Counted from the first letter of the stretch, positions 6,201-13,855 are shown. The stretch is 19,623 nt of DNA from CAKRHR01 sp964423195 (GCA_964423195.1 CAYRDY010000040.1:1-19623); one strand, 5' to 3'. Made by a program: numbers and translations. Notes: a model not told the origin generated them from the sequence alone.

Positions 6201-9084
6201 GCAGGAGGATATTGACAAGCTCAGGAAGCGGATCGATACGGTGGACCCTGTCAGCCATGAGTATCACCCGGACAGAGATCTGTTGACGCGGGAGATCAAT
6301 ACGGCTGAGGAGATCTTTAAGAACAAGAGCTTGTATCCGACGGTAGAGGTGCATACCGGCATTACGACCAATGAGAAGAGCAAGGGCTATGGCGGACTGA
6401 ACGCGTGGCAGCCGCTCGGTGTGACCGCGGCCGCGGGCGAGAAGTTGATGATTTTTGTCGGCCACAACAGCAAGCGATCCGGTGAAAATACCAATCTTCA
6501 GCTGATAGCGACTCAGTATCATGCCGAGTCCTCAAATATGTCCCAAGTGGCGCTTGGGACGCTAAAGATCGGCGGGAATGAGGTGACTATCCCGAAGATC
6601 TGGGATATGAGCGAACCTGAATCCGGCGGCGCGCTGTATATCCAGTACACGGGCAACAACCCGAATGAGAAGTATGCCGTCCGCGTCAGCGGCGGGGTAC
6701 AGGTGCCGGTGCTTGATCTCTATAAGGTAGAGGGAAATACACAGCGCGTGGCAAAAGCGCAGGCGTATCTGACGGCGCTTCAAACCTATGTGAATGGGAT
6801 GGAGAGCAAGCACAACGAGGTCCATGCGGGGTCAGGCAATCCGAATGTCGACAAGGCGTACGTAGAGTATAACTGTATCCTGGGCGCCACGGATATCCTG
6901 CTCGATACGATGATGCTGTCGCTGCCGGCGAAGCAGGTACTGGAAGGCTTAAAGAAAAATTCTGGAAGTTCTAGTGCGCAGCAGCTCGTGAATTCCATGG
7001 ATGCGATGGAAGAGATGATGCATCTGTTCTATCAGCACAAGGGATTGAGCGCGAACGCGGAGAGTGAGCTGGACCAGATCTCGAAGCAGCATTTGAATAT
7101 CCGTTATCAGAGGATGTTTACCGGCGCGTTTATGTACGCCTCCGGCAATCATATCGGTATCGAATATCCTCAGACGGCGTCGCTGATGGGCGGAACGCCG
7201 ATCCAAGCGACTGAGGGCAAATACGCCAGCGGCAACTACTTCGGCTGGGGCATCGCCCATGAGATCGGGCACTGTATCAACCAGAACGCCTACGCGATCG
7301 CTGAGATTACCAACAACTACTTCGCGGTTCTGGCACAGGCTACAGAACAAAATAAGGACGTCAGGTTCAAGTATGAGGATGTCTATAAGAAGGTCACCTC
7401 AAATACAACCGGGCCAGCATCGAACGTCTTTACCCAGCTTGGGATGTACTGGCAGCTGCATCTGGCCTATGATGACGGCTATAATTATAAGACTTATGAT
7501 AGTTATGAGGATCAGCTGAATAATCTGTTCTTCGCGCGTGTCGATACCTATGCCAGGACACCTTCCAAGGCCCCGAAGGCTGAGGGGGACGCAGGCATCG
7601 CTCTGGTTCTGACAAATGACAGAGAGCAGGATCTGATGCGTCTGGCTTGCGCGGCGGCACAGAAGAATATTCTTGACTTCTTTGTGCGCTGGGGCAAGGT
7701 GCCGAATGATGACACGAAGAGGTATGCGGCACAGTTTCCGGAGGAGACCAGGGCGATCTATTACGTGAACGATGAGGCCAGGGATTACCGAAAGCTCAAC
7801 GCGGGTACAGGCAGTAAACTTGGCACGAATGGTGATGTAGTGGCAGTCGCTGATGCGACAAAGATAGAACTGAACGGAAATAAGGTGACATTTACCTTAG
7901 CATCGACAGGCATTCCGGAAGCGGATGTGCTGGGCTATGAGATCGTCAGGTGCACGACCTCCGGCGGTGTCGTCGAGAGGGAATTCGCGGGATTTGCGAC
8001 GGGGACGACATTTACGGATGTATTCTCCACCCTGAACAATCGCGTCGTCACCTATGAGGTGACGCTGATCGACAAATTCCTGAACCGCTCCGCGGTCAAG
8101 ACCATGGCACCTTTGAAGATCGAGCATCAGGGCGATCTGGACAAGTCCGAGTGGACGGTCTCCTCAGTCAATGTAAGCGGTGAGTCCAGCAACCTCAAGG
8201 GTACAGTAGAAGGTACAGAAGATGATCCTTGTGCGCCTGCGCCGCTGAACCATACGCAGGCTTTGGCGGACAATGATCCGAGTACCGTTTATACAGGCAC
8301 GGCCGGGACTGAGGGCAAGATCACCATTGAGTTTGGCCGTACATATCCGGTCACGGGCATCAAATATTCGACATCTGAGGTCTCAGGCATATATGATGTG
8401 CAGGTTCGCGATGCCACAGGGGAAGACGGCTGGCGGACAGTGATCGAAGGCAAGACATTCGCCGCAGGTACGAATCAGGTCCTGTATTTCGGCAATGACG
8501 ACGGCAAGTATGTGAGCGTCTATGACGCCGATGCCGTGCGCCTGGTGTCCAAGATAGATGGCCAGACAATCCGCTTTGCCGAGATTGGTGTCCTTGGCGT
8601 GACCGGTGACAATGTCGACTTCAGGCGAGACGATGAAGGTGGAGCGGTTATCGGTAAATTGTCAACAGATTACGTATATGACAGAGATAAAAATGAAAAG
8701 ATACCGGCAGGATCTCTGGTCTTTACCGGATCCTACAAGGGCAATCCGGCATACAATGTCGTGATTCTCTACGACGAAAAAGGAAATATTGTCGGCGGCA
8801 CTTCGGATGACAGCCTGAACGCGGAGCAGATCATCCTCGCGAATGTGAAGGAGGGTGAAGAAATTCAGGATGTCTATGACGGGACATGGATCTACTGGAT
8901 TGATCCTAAATATCTCACAGGATTTACTTATCCGACGAAGGTGCGCGCGGAGCTCTACCGCGTCAACAACGCGCATACCAATGAGGGACAGAGACTTGTC
9001 AGCGATTCATACCTGGTGGATGTGCCATCGGAGTTGCCTTCGATTTCATTTAGCGGCGACGGCCAGGTGAGCAGCAGCAATTGA
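3217..9084 (+). CDS. Secreted dockerin-containing M60 (enhancin/mucinase-like) metallopeptidase
   Basis: About 1955 aa. Domains in order: signal peptide (1-23, cleavage after AYA); Ser/Gly/Asp-rich low-complexity region (24-205); beta domain (208-315); dockerin-like pair of calcium loops (328-394: GDIVHDGVIDEQDR, then DLNGDGLINLNDL); a beta region (410-600); two fibronectin III domains (605-696 and 699-790); a discoidin-like region (795-985); M60 accessory beta domain (1040-1170); catalytic region with gluzincin motif HEIGH at 1348-1352 and a candidate third ligand Glu at 1363; a fibronectin-like domain (about 1547-1625); an F5/8C-like sugar-binding domain (about 1644-1795); and a C-terminal beta region. 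M60 peptidases cut O-glycosylated mucin-type proteins. No C-terminal anchor is visible. I prefer ATG 3217 over ATG 3208 because AAAGAGGTG then has 10-base spacing and the signal peptide starts MKRLL. Probably co-transcribed with the next gene. Confidence 0.9.
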   Translation: MKRLLACLLTICLVLGTFSPAYATGGIPVDSIQPGGETQTQSGAGAQTGSGDGTLTGAYGDAGQTDPAGTVTDPSFSDGSGPSGDLSGDPGTTGQGAGTVSGASGSQSSGSPSGDMESGDTATPSGPDSSVGQTGGLSGGQDGSPSAVETSSDTPGLGDAQSQGTENGEGAIGDEGIGSDEDPDDVSPIDESSESEESVTEISSEFGDIGRVDVIIDDVLIMGKDIKFTVELSNAHGYLNKKELTLQADAIRSTTEDSDVGEVEAAGAQQQEVIFDKLAAGTYTLKVSAPGFATYTQNIEVAMRGYEVKLMTGFMAGITYEEGAPHPGVLRIGDIVHDGVIDEQDRSALVDCVNHKMSSLGRQTAQPEDADYDLNGDGLINLNDLVYFSKGYDLSASTDTIGTVREFMSPNAIQTKAPETTKMSGNIEDLFTESDKVVELRPSNNSPISADNPVSLEFDFSIAGKEATTDGILLETGDDEITSATITVNYTDDSGQDKTVEVPVENVPVASISNPATIHYTLNAGDASDPAGNISTIGADQGGLSVTVEKDAHGNLQVDLGGQVAVKKVTLKIKGMKNNNNLAEISKVEFVNGMEDRIPEPAMDIPTGLRTEDGDAEIDVAWNPCTNVTGYEVVIWEEGKAQDVYMVTGTGLEITSYSAGADNKIENNHVYKIKVQSVNGSWRSGYCNAVEARPLAADKPGPPDNVTAKGSFRSINVSWKKMKSTTHYSLYYRKSSHTTSSFTRIDNIYENRYTLTGLSDLTKYEIYVTGHNQLGESKPSLHVEAQTTDDKVAQVYKYRLINTGEPGQKGNHITNATYTVRSGGSGEMIESPLDTAAGSAWGTVDKRSTSYYRRATWDEGGYNGLGDNGITYEFDKAYDIDTIAMDTALPHDSGGIFYVRIRWWDESGHSYENESQNISINVSERTDPEGRIFDYLRLSKKITAKKIQIGVGRYWVQPEEITISEVYFYEYDSILDDILALYQDDLHTVIKDTVKQEDIDKLRKRIDTVDPVSHEYHPDRDLLTREINTAEEIFKNKSLYPTVEVHTGITTNEKSKGYGGLNAWQPLGVTAAAGEKLMIFVGHNSKRSGENTNLQLIATQYHAESSNMSQVALGTLKIGGNEVTIPKIWDMSEPESGGALYIQYTGNNPNEKYAVRVSGGVQVPVLDLYKVEGNTQRVAKAQAYLTALQTYVNGMESKHNEVHAGSGNPNVDKAYVEYNCILGATDILLDTMMLSLPAKQVLEGLKKNSGSSSAQQLVNSMDAMEEMMHLFYQHKGLSANAESELDQISKQHLNIRYQRMFTGAFMYASGNHIGIEYPQTASLMGGTPIQATEGKYASGNYFGWGIAHEIGHCINQNAYAIAEITNNYFAVLAQATEQNKDVRFKYEDVYKKVTSNTTGPASNVFTQLGMYWQLHLAYDDGYNYKTYDSYEDQLNNLFFARVDTYARTPSKAPKAEGDAGIALVLTNDREQDLMRLACAAAQKNILDFFVRWGKVPNDDTKRYAAQFPEETRAIYYVNDEARDYRKLNAGTGSKLGTNGDVVAVADATKIELNGNKVTFTLASTGIPEADVLGYEIVRCTTSGGVVEREFAGFATGTTFTDVFSTLNNRVVTYEVTLIDKFLNRSAVKTMAPLKIEHQGDLDKSEWTVSSVNVSGESSNLKGTVEGTEDDPCAPAPLNHTQALADNDPSTVYTGTAGTEGKITIEFGRTYPVTGIKYSTSEVSGIYDVQVRDATGEDGWRTVIEGKTFAAGTNQVLYFGNDDGKYVSVYDADAVRLVSKIDGQTIRFAEIGVLGVTGDNVDFRRDDEGGAVIGKLSTDYVYDRDKNEKIPAGSLVFTGSYKGNPAYNVVILYDEKGNIVGGTSDDSLNAEQIILANVKEGEEIQDVYDGTWIYWIDPKYLTGFTYPTKVRAELYRVNNAHTNEGQRLVSDSYLVDVPSELPSISFSGDGQVSSSN

Positions 9085-9090
9085 CGTTTT

Positions 9091-9116
9091 GGAGCGGCGG
9101 CAGCCGCCGCCGCTCC
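9091..9116 (+). repeat. GC-rich intercistronic hairpin between the M60 and FIVAR genes
   Basis: Perfect 11-bp stem GGAGCGGCGGC / GCCGCCGCTCC with an AGCC loop. No T-tract follows, so it is more likely a processing or stability hairpin inside a two-gene transcript, or a partial attenuator, than a full terminator. It lies only 26 bases before the next start codon. Confidence 0.8.
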
Positions 9117-9141
9117 GTGCAAGGCGATAAAGGAGTAGAAC

Positions 9142-11640
9142 ATGAGAAAATATATTTCAAAGATAGCTATGGCAGTGTTCGCGATTGTCGCTCTGTTGCT
9201 GCCGCTTTCGGTGCATGCCTCTGATGTCACCACATTCATTGATGAGGATGAGCGTGTGGTTGTCGGCATGGACGGCACGGTCAGTGTAAAATCGGTTCAG
9301 GCGAATCAGGAGAGCATCTCCGGATTTCAGCTGGATTTTACGGTGACACCAGTGGGCACAGAGCCTGCGGAAATTTCATTTGTTTTTGATGAGACGCTGC
9401 AACACAGTGTCAAGATCGCGGATTACCGCGTGAGCGGCGACAAACTGTCTATCTATGTGGCCAACAATGCGCCGATATTTAAGCGGGGCATCCTGGAAGG
9501 AGAGGCGGACACGGATGATGTCGTGGTCGGGAAAATCTCTGTCAAGAGCGGCACTGAGGAAATGCAAGCCACGATAAAGCTCGACAATATTCATTTTGCG
9601 GAGGGGCTGCAGCTGAGGACTGTTTTGGGCAGCCAATATCTTGCGGACGGTTTGATGATCAATGCCTATGACAAATCCGTACTGCTAGAGGCTCTGACAA
9701 AGACGCAGGAGATCAATCGCGATGACTATACCACGGAGAGCCTGAATGCGCTGGATGAGGCGATTGAACAAGCCAGGAAAGTGATCACTGATCCCGCCGC
9801 GACAAAGCAGGCGATTGAGGACGCGGTCAAAGCTCTGAATGATGCTATAAAAGGTTTAAGAACAAGAGTTAACGCGATTCACGACAAACTGAGTAAGGCA
9901 ATAGAGGCCGCGGGAAAGTTAGCAAGTTCAAATAATTATGTGAATGTTGAAGGCCTACAGTCGGCGATTGCTGCTGCCCAGGAAGCCTATAGTAATGGCA
10001 ACGCGACTCTGGCTGAGCTTGAGTCGGCTCTGGCCGATCTGAACGAGGCGATCAAGGGACTTGTAATTAAGAGCGAATTGGGATTAGATCAGAGATTGCA
10101 GGCCGCGATTGCTCAGGCGGAGGCCCTCACAAAAAGTGAGTATACGGAAGGATCTTACAGTCAATTGCAAAGTTTGATTAAAGCAGCTGAGAAGGAGGGA
10201 GCAACCGATACAGACTTCAACAATCTGGTCCGCGCGATCAAGAACCTACAGACACAGCTGTCTGTTTTACTGGAAGAACTTGAAGAACTGGTGAACTCCC
10301 CGGAGGACGGAGATCTCTATACCGAGGAGAGCTATGCCGAGTATGAAAAGATACTTCGAAAGGCGAGGGATATCTTAGAACATCGTGACACGGCCACACT
10401 GAGTGAGACGGAGATTACCCTGAACGCACTTAGGAATGCTACGGAGCATATTTTGGTTTTAAAGACGGCTGCGCTCGCGGAGGAGCTGAGAGCACTGGTC
10501 GAGGAGATCGATCACCCGGAGAACTATGAAAACTTTGAGGTTGTCCAGGATGCCCTGGATGCCGCCAAAGCGCTGCTCGAAAGAATTGATAAAGGCGAAT
10601 CGATTTCTGAGCATGAGCTCACCGAGGTGCTGAATGCCTTAAAAGAAGCCAAGGGAAAACTTCTCATGAAGGCGGAGGTTTCCCGCAAACTCCTTGATGA
10701 GCTCATCAGGGAGGCTAAGGCGCTCAACCCGTCGGATTACACGGCGGAGAGCTATGCCAGATTTAAGGAGGTTCTCGACTCGGCGGTTGCGGTGTATGAG
10801 GATGAGACTTCCACCGCGCTGGAGCTGCAGGAGGCCGTGGAGGCGCTGAGACAGGCGATGAGGGATCTCAGGAACAGCGCGGATGATGAGCCGGTGATCG
10901 ACGAGCATCAGGCGGCGCTCGAACTGCTTCAGAATCTGGTCGCCAAGGCTGAAAATCTGGACCCGACCAAGTATACGCAGGAGGCTTTGCAGGCGATCCT
11001 GTCGTGGCTGGAAAAGGCAAAGGCGATCCTGGCGAATCCGGACAGTGCGTCTCTGGCGGACATTCAGAGCGCGATTGACGGGTTGACAGAGGCGATGAGT
11101 CATACCATCGCGGACAATCCGCAGGCGAATGAGGATGTGCGGCAGGAATTGCTGAAGCTCGTCTCCGAGTTGGAGGCGCTGAATCCTTCTGATTATACGA
11201 GTGAGAGCTACAGTGTGTTGGCAGATGCGCTCGCGAGAGCGCGGGAAGTGCTCGCGAATCCGGACGCGACCATCGAGGAACTCGAAGCGGCCCTGACGGA
11301 ACTTCAAAATGCCAGAGGCGCGCTCGTCCTTGTCGACAATGGTACTATTCAGGATCCTGGCGGCAGCACCAACCCTGGCGGAAATTCGAATTCGGGCGAG
11401 GATATCAATCCTGGCGGCAATACAAATCCTGGCGGCAACACCAACTCTGGCGGCACCCAGAATCCGTCAACTTCCGGCGGGACGGGCAACAGTCAGCAGA
11501 AGGGTGATTCCGTGGCGACCGGCGATGAGACGCCGATCATTCCGGTGAGTGTGGCCTTTGTGTGCCTGGCAGTTCTGATCTGTGGCCTGATCATGCTCAA
11601 GATGAATTATGGCAGAGCCCGAAACGGACACAGAAGATAA
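9142..11640 (+). CDS. Membrane-anchored surface protein: cohesin-like domain plus eight FIVAR repeats
   Basis: 832 aa. A signal peptide (1-26, ending VHAS) is followed by a beta-rich domain (about 27-172) with a cohesin-like pattern: a hydrophobic strand at SGFQLDFTVTP and alternating strands up to KLDNIHFAEG. Eight FIVAR-like three-helix repeats follow, starting near residues 176, 246, 316, 377, 443, 514, 588 and 663; each has the LNPSDYTSESY-type turn and an LxxAxxxL helix pattern. Next comes a Gly/Asn/Pro linker (732-785), then VATGDETP, a hydrophobic segment (about 798-818) and a basic tail ending GRARNGHRR. VATGD occupies the position of a sortase signal but is not LPxTG. AAAGGAG at 9129-9135 gives a good start. 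FIVAR stalks are common in clostridial adhesins and glycan-processing enzymes. I infer a scaffold or stalk role; the cohesin assignment is by pattern only. Confidence 0.87.
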   Translation: MRKYISKIAMAVFAIVALLLPLSVHASDVTTFIDEDERVVVGMDGTVSVKSVQANQESISGFQLDFTVTPVGTEPAEISFVFDETLQHSVKIADYRVSGDKLSIYVANNAPIFKRGILEGEADTDDVVVGKISVKSGTEEMQATIKLDNIHFAEGLQLRTVLGSQYLADGLMINAYDKSVLLEALTKTQEINRDDYTTESLNALDEAIEQARKVITDPAATKQAIEDAVKALNDAIKGLRTRVNAIHDKLSKAIEAAGKLASSNNYVNVEGLQSAIAAAQEAYSNGNATLAELESALADLNEAIKGLVIKSELGLDQRLQAAIAQAEALTKSEYTEGSYSQLQSLIKAAEKEGATDTDFNNLVRAIKNLQTQLSVLLEELEELVNSPEDGDLYTEESYAEYEKILRKARDILEHRDTATLSETEITLNALRNATEHILVLKTAALAEELRALVEEIDHPENYENFEVVQDALDAAKALLERIDKGESISEHELTEVLNALKEAKGKLLMKAEVSRKLLDELIREAKALNPSDYTAESYARFKEVLDSAVAVYEDETSTALELQEAVEALRQAMRDLRNSADDEPVIDEHQAALELLQNLVAKAENLDPTKYTQEALQAILSWLEKAKAILANPDSASLADIQSAIDGLTEAMSHTIADNPQANEDVRQELLKLVSELEALNPSDYTSESYSVLADALARAREVLANPDATIEELEAALTELQNARGALVLVDNGTIQDPGGSTNPGGNSNSGEDINPGGNTNPGGNTNSGGTQNPSTSGGTGNSQQKGDSVATGDETPIIPVSVAFVCLAVLICGLIMLKMNYGRARNGHRR
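11350..11463 (+). repeat. In-frame NPGG-type linker repeat in the FIVAR protein
   Basis: Repeated 15-18 bp units of the form AAYCCTGGCGGCAA encode NPGGNTN-like steps. This forms a flexible wall-spanning linker just before the membrane anchor and is a likely length-variable tract. Confidence 0.8.
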
Positions 11641-11725
11641 AAGGTCGATGGCGGAAACCGAAACGGACATAGTAGTCTGATGAGCGACGGCGAAAGCCAA
11701 AATAACTACAAAAGATAAAATTCAG
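11609..11725 (+). repeat. 39-bp decayed tandem repeat running past the FIVAR gene stop codon
   Basis: Three units start at 11609, 11648 and 11687, exactly 39 bases (13 codons) apart. Unit 2 matches unit 1 at about 27 of 39 positions and unit 3 at about 23 of 39. Unit 3 preserves the AGATAAAA segment that holds the real stop codon in unit 1. These look like old duplications of the gene's 3' end. Confidence 0.7.
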
Positions 11726-11732
11726 ACAAAAT

Positions 11733-11789
11733 AAAAGGGGCTATTCCTTTAAAGCCGTGGGGCTTAAGGATAGCCTCTTTTATATTTTT
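11733..11789. terminator. Bidirectional intrinsic terminator between convergent genes
   Basis: The arm AAAAGGGGCTATTCCTTTAA (from 11733) pairs with TTAAGGATAGCCTCTTTT (to 11782), with small bulges. T-rich sequence follows on the plus strand (TATATTTTT) and also on the minus strand (CCTTTTATTTTG). It serves the FIVAR gene and the oppositely oriented Gfo/Idh gene. Confidence 0.85.
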
Positions 11790-12938
11790 CAGACCTCACC
11801 ATCCGCCGGAAAAGTCAAGCTGATCTGCCTTCTGGCCTCGTCGAGTATTTTCATGGATCTCAGGGAGATGTCCAGCAGCCGCGCGGCGTCGCATGAGCCG
11901 TGGGCGACAGAGATGTCCAGCAGCCGCGCGGCGTCGCATGTGCCGTGGGCGACAGAGATGTCCCGCAGCCGTGCGGCGTCGCATGTGCCGNNNNNNNNNN
12001 NNNNNNNNNNNNNNNNNNNNNNNNNNNNNNNNNNNNNNNNNNNNNNNNNNNNNNNNNNNNNNNNNNNNNNNNNNNNNNNNNNNNNNNNNNTGGGGCAGGG
12101 CGAGCGCTGTTTTCTTCTCCGTGCCGTCCGTGTAACGGATGCGGATGCTGTGCGGCGCGGCGATCTTGTCAATATAGATGGTGCCCCTCTCCCCCTGTAT
12201 CTCGCTCGGATTGTCGCTGTCGCAGATTTTTGAGTAGATCAGTTCGGCGGTCATATCGGCGTACTGGGCCAGGATCGTGCCGGCGCCGTCGATGTCGCCG
12301 CGCAGCGGCACGGAAACCGTGTAAAATTTCTCCGGCTCGCCGAACAGATCGAGCAGCGGTTCGATGCAGTAGATGCCGATGTCCATCAGGGCGCCGGCGG
12401 ACATCTCACGCGAGAAGATATTGCTGGGGTTGCCGGCCTTGAAATGGTCGTAGCGGGAAGAATACTGGCAAAACGAGAAGACCGCCCGCCGTACTGGCGC
12501 GATCTCAGGCAGTGCCGCCCTGATGACCTCCATGCCGGGATCGGTGAGCGAGCGCATGGCCTCCATCAAAACCAGATGGTTTCGGCGGGCGGCCTCGACC
12601 ATTTTTTCCGCCTCAGCAAAGTTGGAGGCCAGAGGTTTCTCGCATAGGACATGCTTGCCGGCGTTCAGCATTTGCAGCGTTCGGGCGCAGTGAAAGGCGT
12701 TCGGCACGGCGATATAGACCGCGTCGATCTCCGGATCGCCTGCGAGCGCGTCGAGGTCAGTGTAGTATTTGCGGACATGATGCCTGGCGGCGAAGACTTT
12801 GGCCGTGTCCTCATTTCTGGAAAAGACGGCGCCGTGCTCAAACTGCGGGCAGGCGGAGGCCGCGCTCAAAAATTTATCGGTGATCTTGCTCGTGCCGATG
12901 GTGGCAAAACGTATTTTTTTCAAACTACACACTTCCAT
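11789..12938 (-). CDS. Gfo/Idh/MocA family oxidoreductase (interrupted by assembly gap)
   Basis: The N-terminal part (12938 to 12091) has the Rossmann dinucleotide segment KKIRFATIGTSKIT, DAVYIAVPNAFH, the family signature HVLCEKPLASN with its catalytic-type Lys, and the C-terminal domain motif GALMDIGIYCIEPLLDLFG. A 100-N gap follows. Beyond it, in a different frame, 15-residue repeats (AHGTCDAARLLDISV) run into LRSMKILDEARRQ...FPADGEV with a stop at 11789, a normal C-terminus for this family. The two parts join in frame only if the true gap length is a multiple of three. Roughly 330 aa is usual; the repeats make this version longer. ATG 12938 is my start, but TTG 12923 would give the canonical MKKIRFATIG. 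It likely acts as an NAD(P)-dependent dehydrogenase on a sugar or polyol; the substrate is unknown. Confidence 0.85.
11871..11990. repeat. 45-bp tandem repeat inside the Gfo/Idh C-terminus, running into the gap
   Basis: Units start at 11871, 11916 and 11961. Copies 1 and 2 differ at one base; copy 3 differs slightly and is cut by the N run. Each encodes 15 residues of the form AHGTCDAARLLDISV on the minus strand. The low divergence suggests recent or ongoing expansion, which probably caused the assembly to break here. Confidence 0.93.
11991..12090. other. Assembly gap of 100 N within the Gfo/Idh gene
   Basis: Exactly 100 N, a conventional placeholder length. It abuts the 45-bp repeat, hides part of the oxidoreductase C-terminal domain, and its true length is unknown. 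Confidence 0.97.
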
Positions 12939-12941
12939 ATC

Positions 12942-12970
12942 TTGTTTCTGTTTTAATGATAGTGTATCAT
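12942..12970 (+). promoter_or_regulatory. nth promoter with overlapping palindrome
   Basis: TTGTTT (12942-12947), a 17-base spacer and TATCAT (12965-12970) form a fair sigma-A promoter. The -10 is the right arm of an inverted repeat, ATGATA-GTG-TATCAT (12956-12970), a possible operator. The site lies in the short region divergent to the Gfo/Idh gene. Confidence 0.5.
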
Positions 12971-13019
12971 AAATCTTACAAAATGCATAGCATGAATAAT
13001 GGATGCGGAGGTTTGAAGT

Positions 13020-13655
13020 TTGGACAAGAGAGAATTGGCGCTGGAGATTATTGAGCGCCTGAAGGCGGCGTATCCCGACGCGGACTGCACACTGGATTAT
13101 GATCAGGCGTGGAAGCTGCTGGTGAGCGTGCGGCTGGCGGCGCAGTGCACGGATGCGAGAGTCAATGTGGTGGTTGAGGAACTGTATCAAAAATTTCCGG
13201 ATGTGGCGGCGCTTGCGGCCGCGGATCCGGCGGACATCGAGGCCATCGTGCGGCCGTGCGGGCTTGGACACAGCAAGGCCAGGGATATCAGTGCCTGTAT
13301 GCGCGTGCTGCGGGACAAATATGACGGCAAGGTGCCGGATTCATTTGACGAATTATTGAAGCTGCCGGGCGTGGGGCGCAAGAGTGCCAATCTGATCATG
13401 GGCGATGTGTTCGGGAAGCCGGCGATTGTGACGGACACTCATTGTATCCGCCTGACCAACAGGATGGGACTCGTGGACGGCATCAGGGATCCGAAGAAGG
13501 TCGAGATGGCGCTGTGGGAAATCATTCCGCCGAAGGAGGGCAATAATTTCTGCCACCGGCTCGTCTGGCACGGCCGCGAGGTCTGTACCGCCAGGACGAA
13601 GCCGTCCTGTGATCGGTGCTGCCTGGGTGACATTTGCCCGAAGATCGGCGTGTGA
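13020..13655 (+). CDS. nth: Endonuclease III (DNA glycosylase/AP lyase)
   Basis: 211 aa, the usual size for Nth, a base-excision repair enzyme that removes oxidised pyrimidines and nicks at abasic sites. The helix-hairpin-helix LPGVGRKSAN is present with the catalytic Lys, followed by the catalytic Asp in VTDTHCIRL. The C-terminal iron-sulfur cluster ligands are Cys in CTARTKPSC, then Cys-x2-Cys and Cys-x5-Cys ending DICPK. The first Cys interval has seven residues rather than the six of E. coli Nth, a spacing I believe occurs in clostridial homologues. Translation starts at TTG 13020, supported by GGAGG at 13007-13011. The upstream neighbour is divergent. An AT-rich hairpin follows the stop. 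Confidence 0.95.
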   Translation: MDKRELALEIIERLKAAYPDADCTLDYDQAWKLLVSVRLAAQCTDARVNVVVEELYQKFPDVAALAAADPADIEAIVRPCGLGHSKARDISACMRVLRDKYDGKVPDSFDELLKLPGVGRKSANLIMGDVFGKPAIVTDTHCIRLTNRMGLVDGIRDPKKVEMALWEIIPPKEGNNFCHRLVWHGREVCTARTKPSCDRCCLGDICPKIGV

Positions 13656-13671
13656 GGGCACATTGTCGATC

Positions 13672-13696
13672 AATTTACACAATTTTTGTGCAAATT
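13672..13696 (+). terminator. Weak AT-rich hairpin after nth
   Basis: AATTT-A-CACAA pairs with TTGTG-C-AAATT (one mismatch) around a TTT loop. Only short T runs follow, so termination is possible but uncertain. Confidence 0.35.
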
Positions 13697-13767
13697 TTAC
13701 AAAAATCATCGAGGGCATCTTTTTGTTGTTGCAAATTGCGGTATACAATGTTAAAATACCCTAGGGA

Positions 13768-13795
13768 GGATTTCGCGGTGACGCGGAATCCTTTT
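13768..13795 (+). terminator. Terminator-like hairpin in the CarD leader (possible attenuator)
   Basis: 10-bp stem GGATTTCGCG / CGCGGAATCC (one U-G pair) with a GTGA loop, followed by TTTT. It lies between a plausible TATACAAT -10 element (13742-13749) and the CarD start, so it may attenuate transcription rather than end nth. Confidence 0.55.
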
Positions 13796-13810
13796 GCTGT
13801 CTAAAAATAA

Positions 13811-13855
13811 GGAAATGCAAAGATTTCCCGTAGCTTTGCGGCCCCATGTGAGGGC
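13811..13855 (+). promoter_or_regulatory. Structured CarD leader with possible pseudoknot
   Basis: GGAAA (13811-13815) pairs with TTTCC (13824-13828). Its loop contains GCAAAG (13817-13822), which is complementary to downstream CTTTGC (13834-13839). A third hairpin, GCCC-CATGTGA-GGGC (13841-13855), follows just before the ribosome binding site. I do not recognise a described riboswitch. Confidence 0.4.

Noticed and set aside
5536..6522. A 328-codon open frame on the minus strand opposite the M60 gene
   Set aside because: It is an antisense shadow of well-supported coding sequence, with no ribosome binding site or recognisable domain.
12939..13271. N-terminal extension of the Gfo/Idh frame into nth
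   Set aside because: It overlaps nth antisense and the family's N-terminus begins at the Rossmann strand encoded from about 12938.
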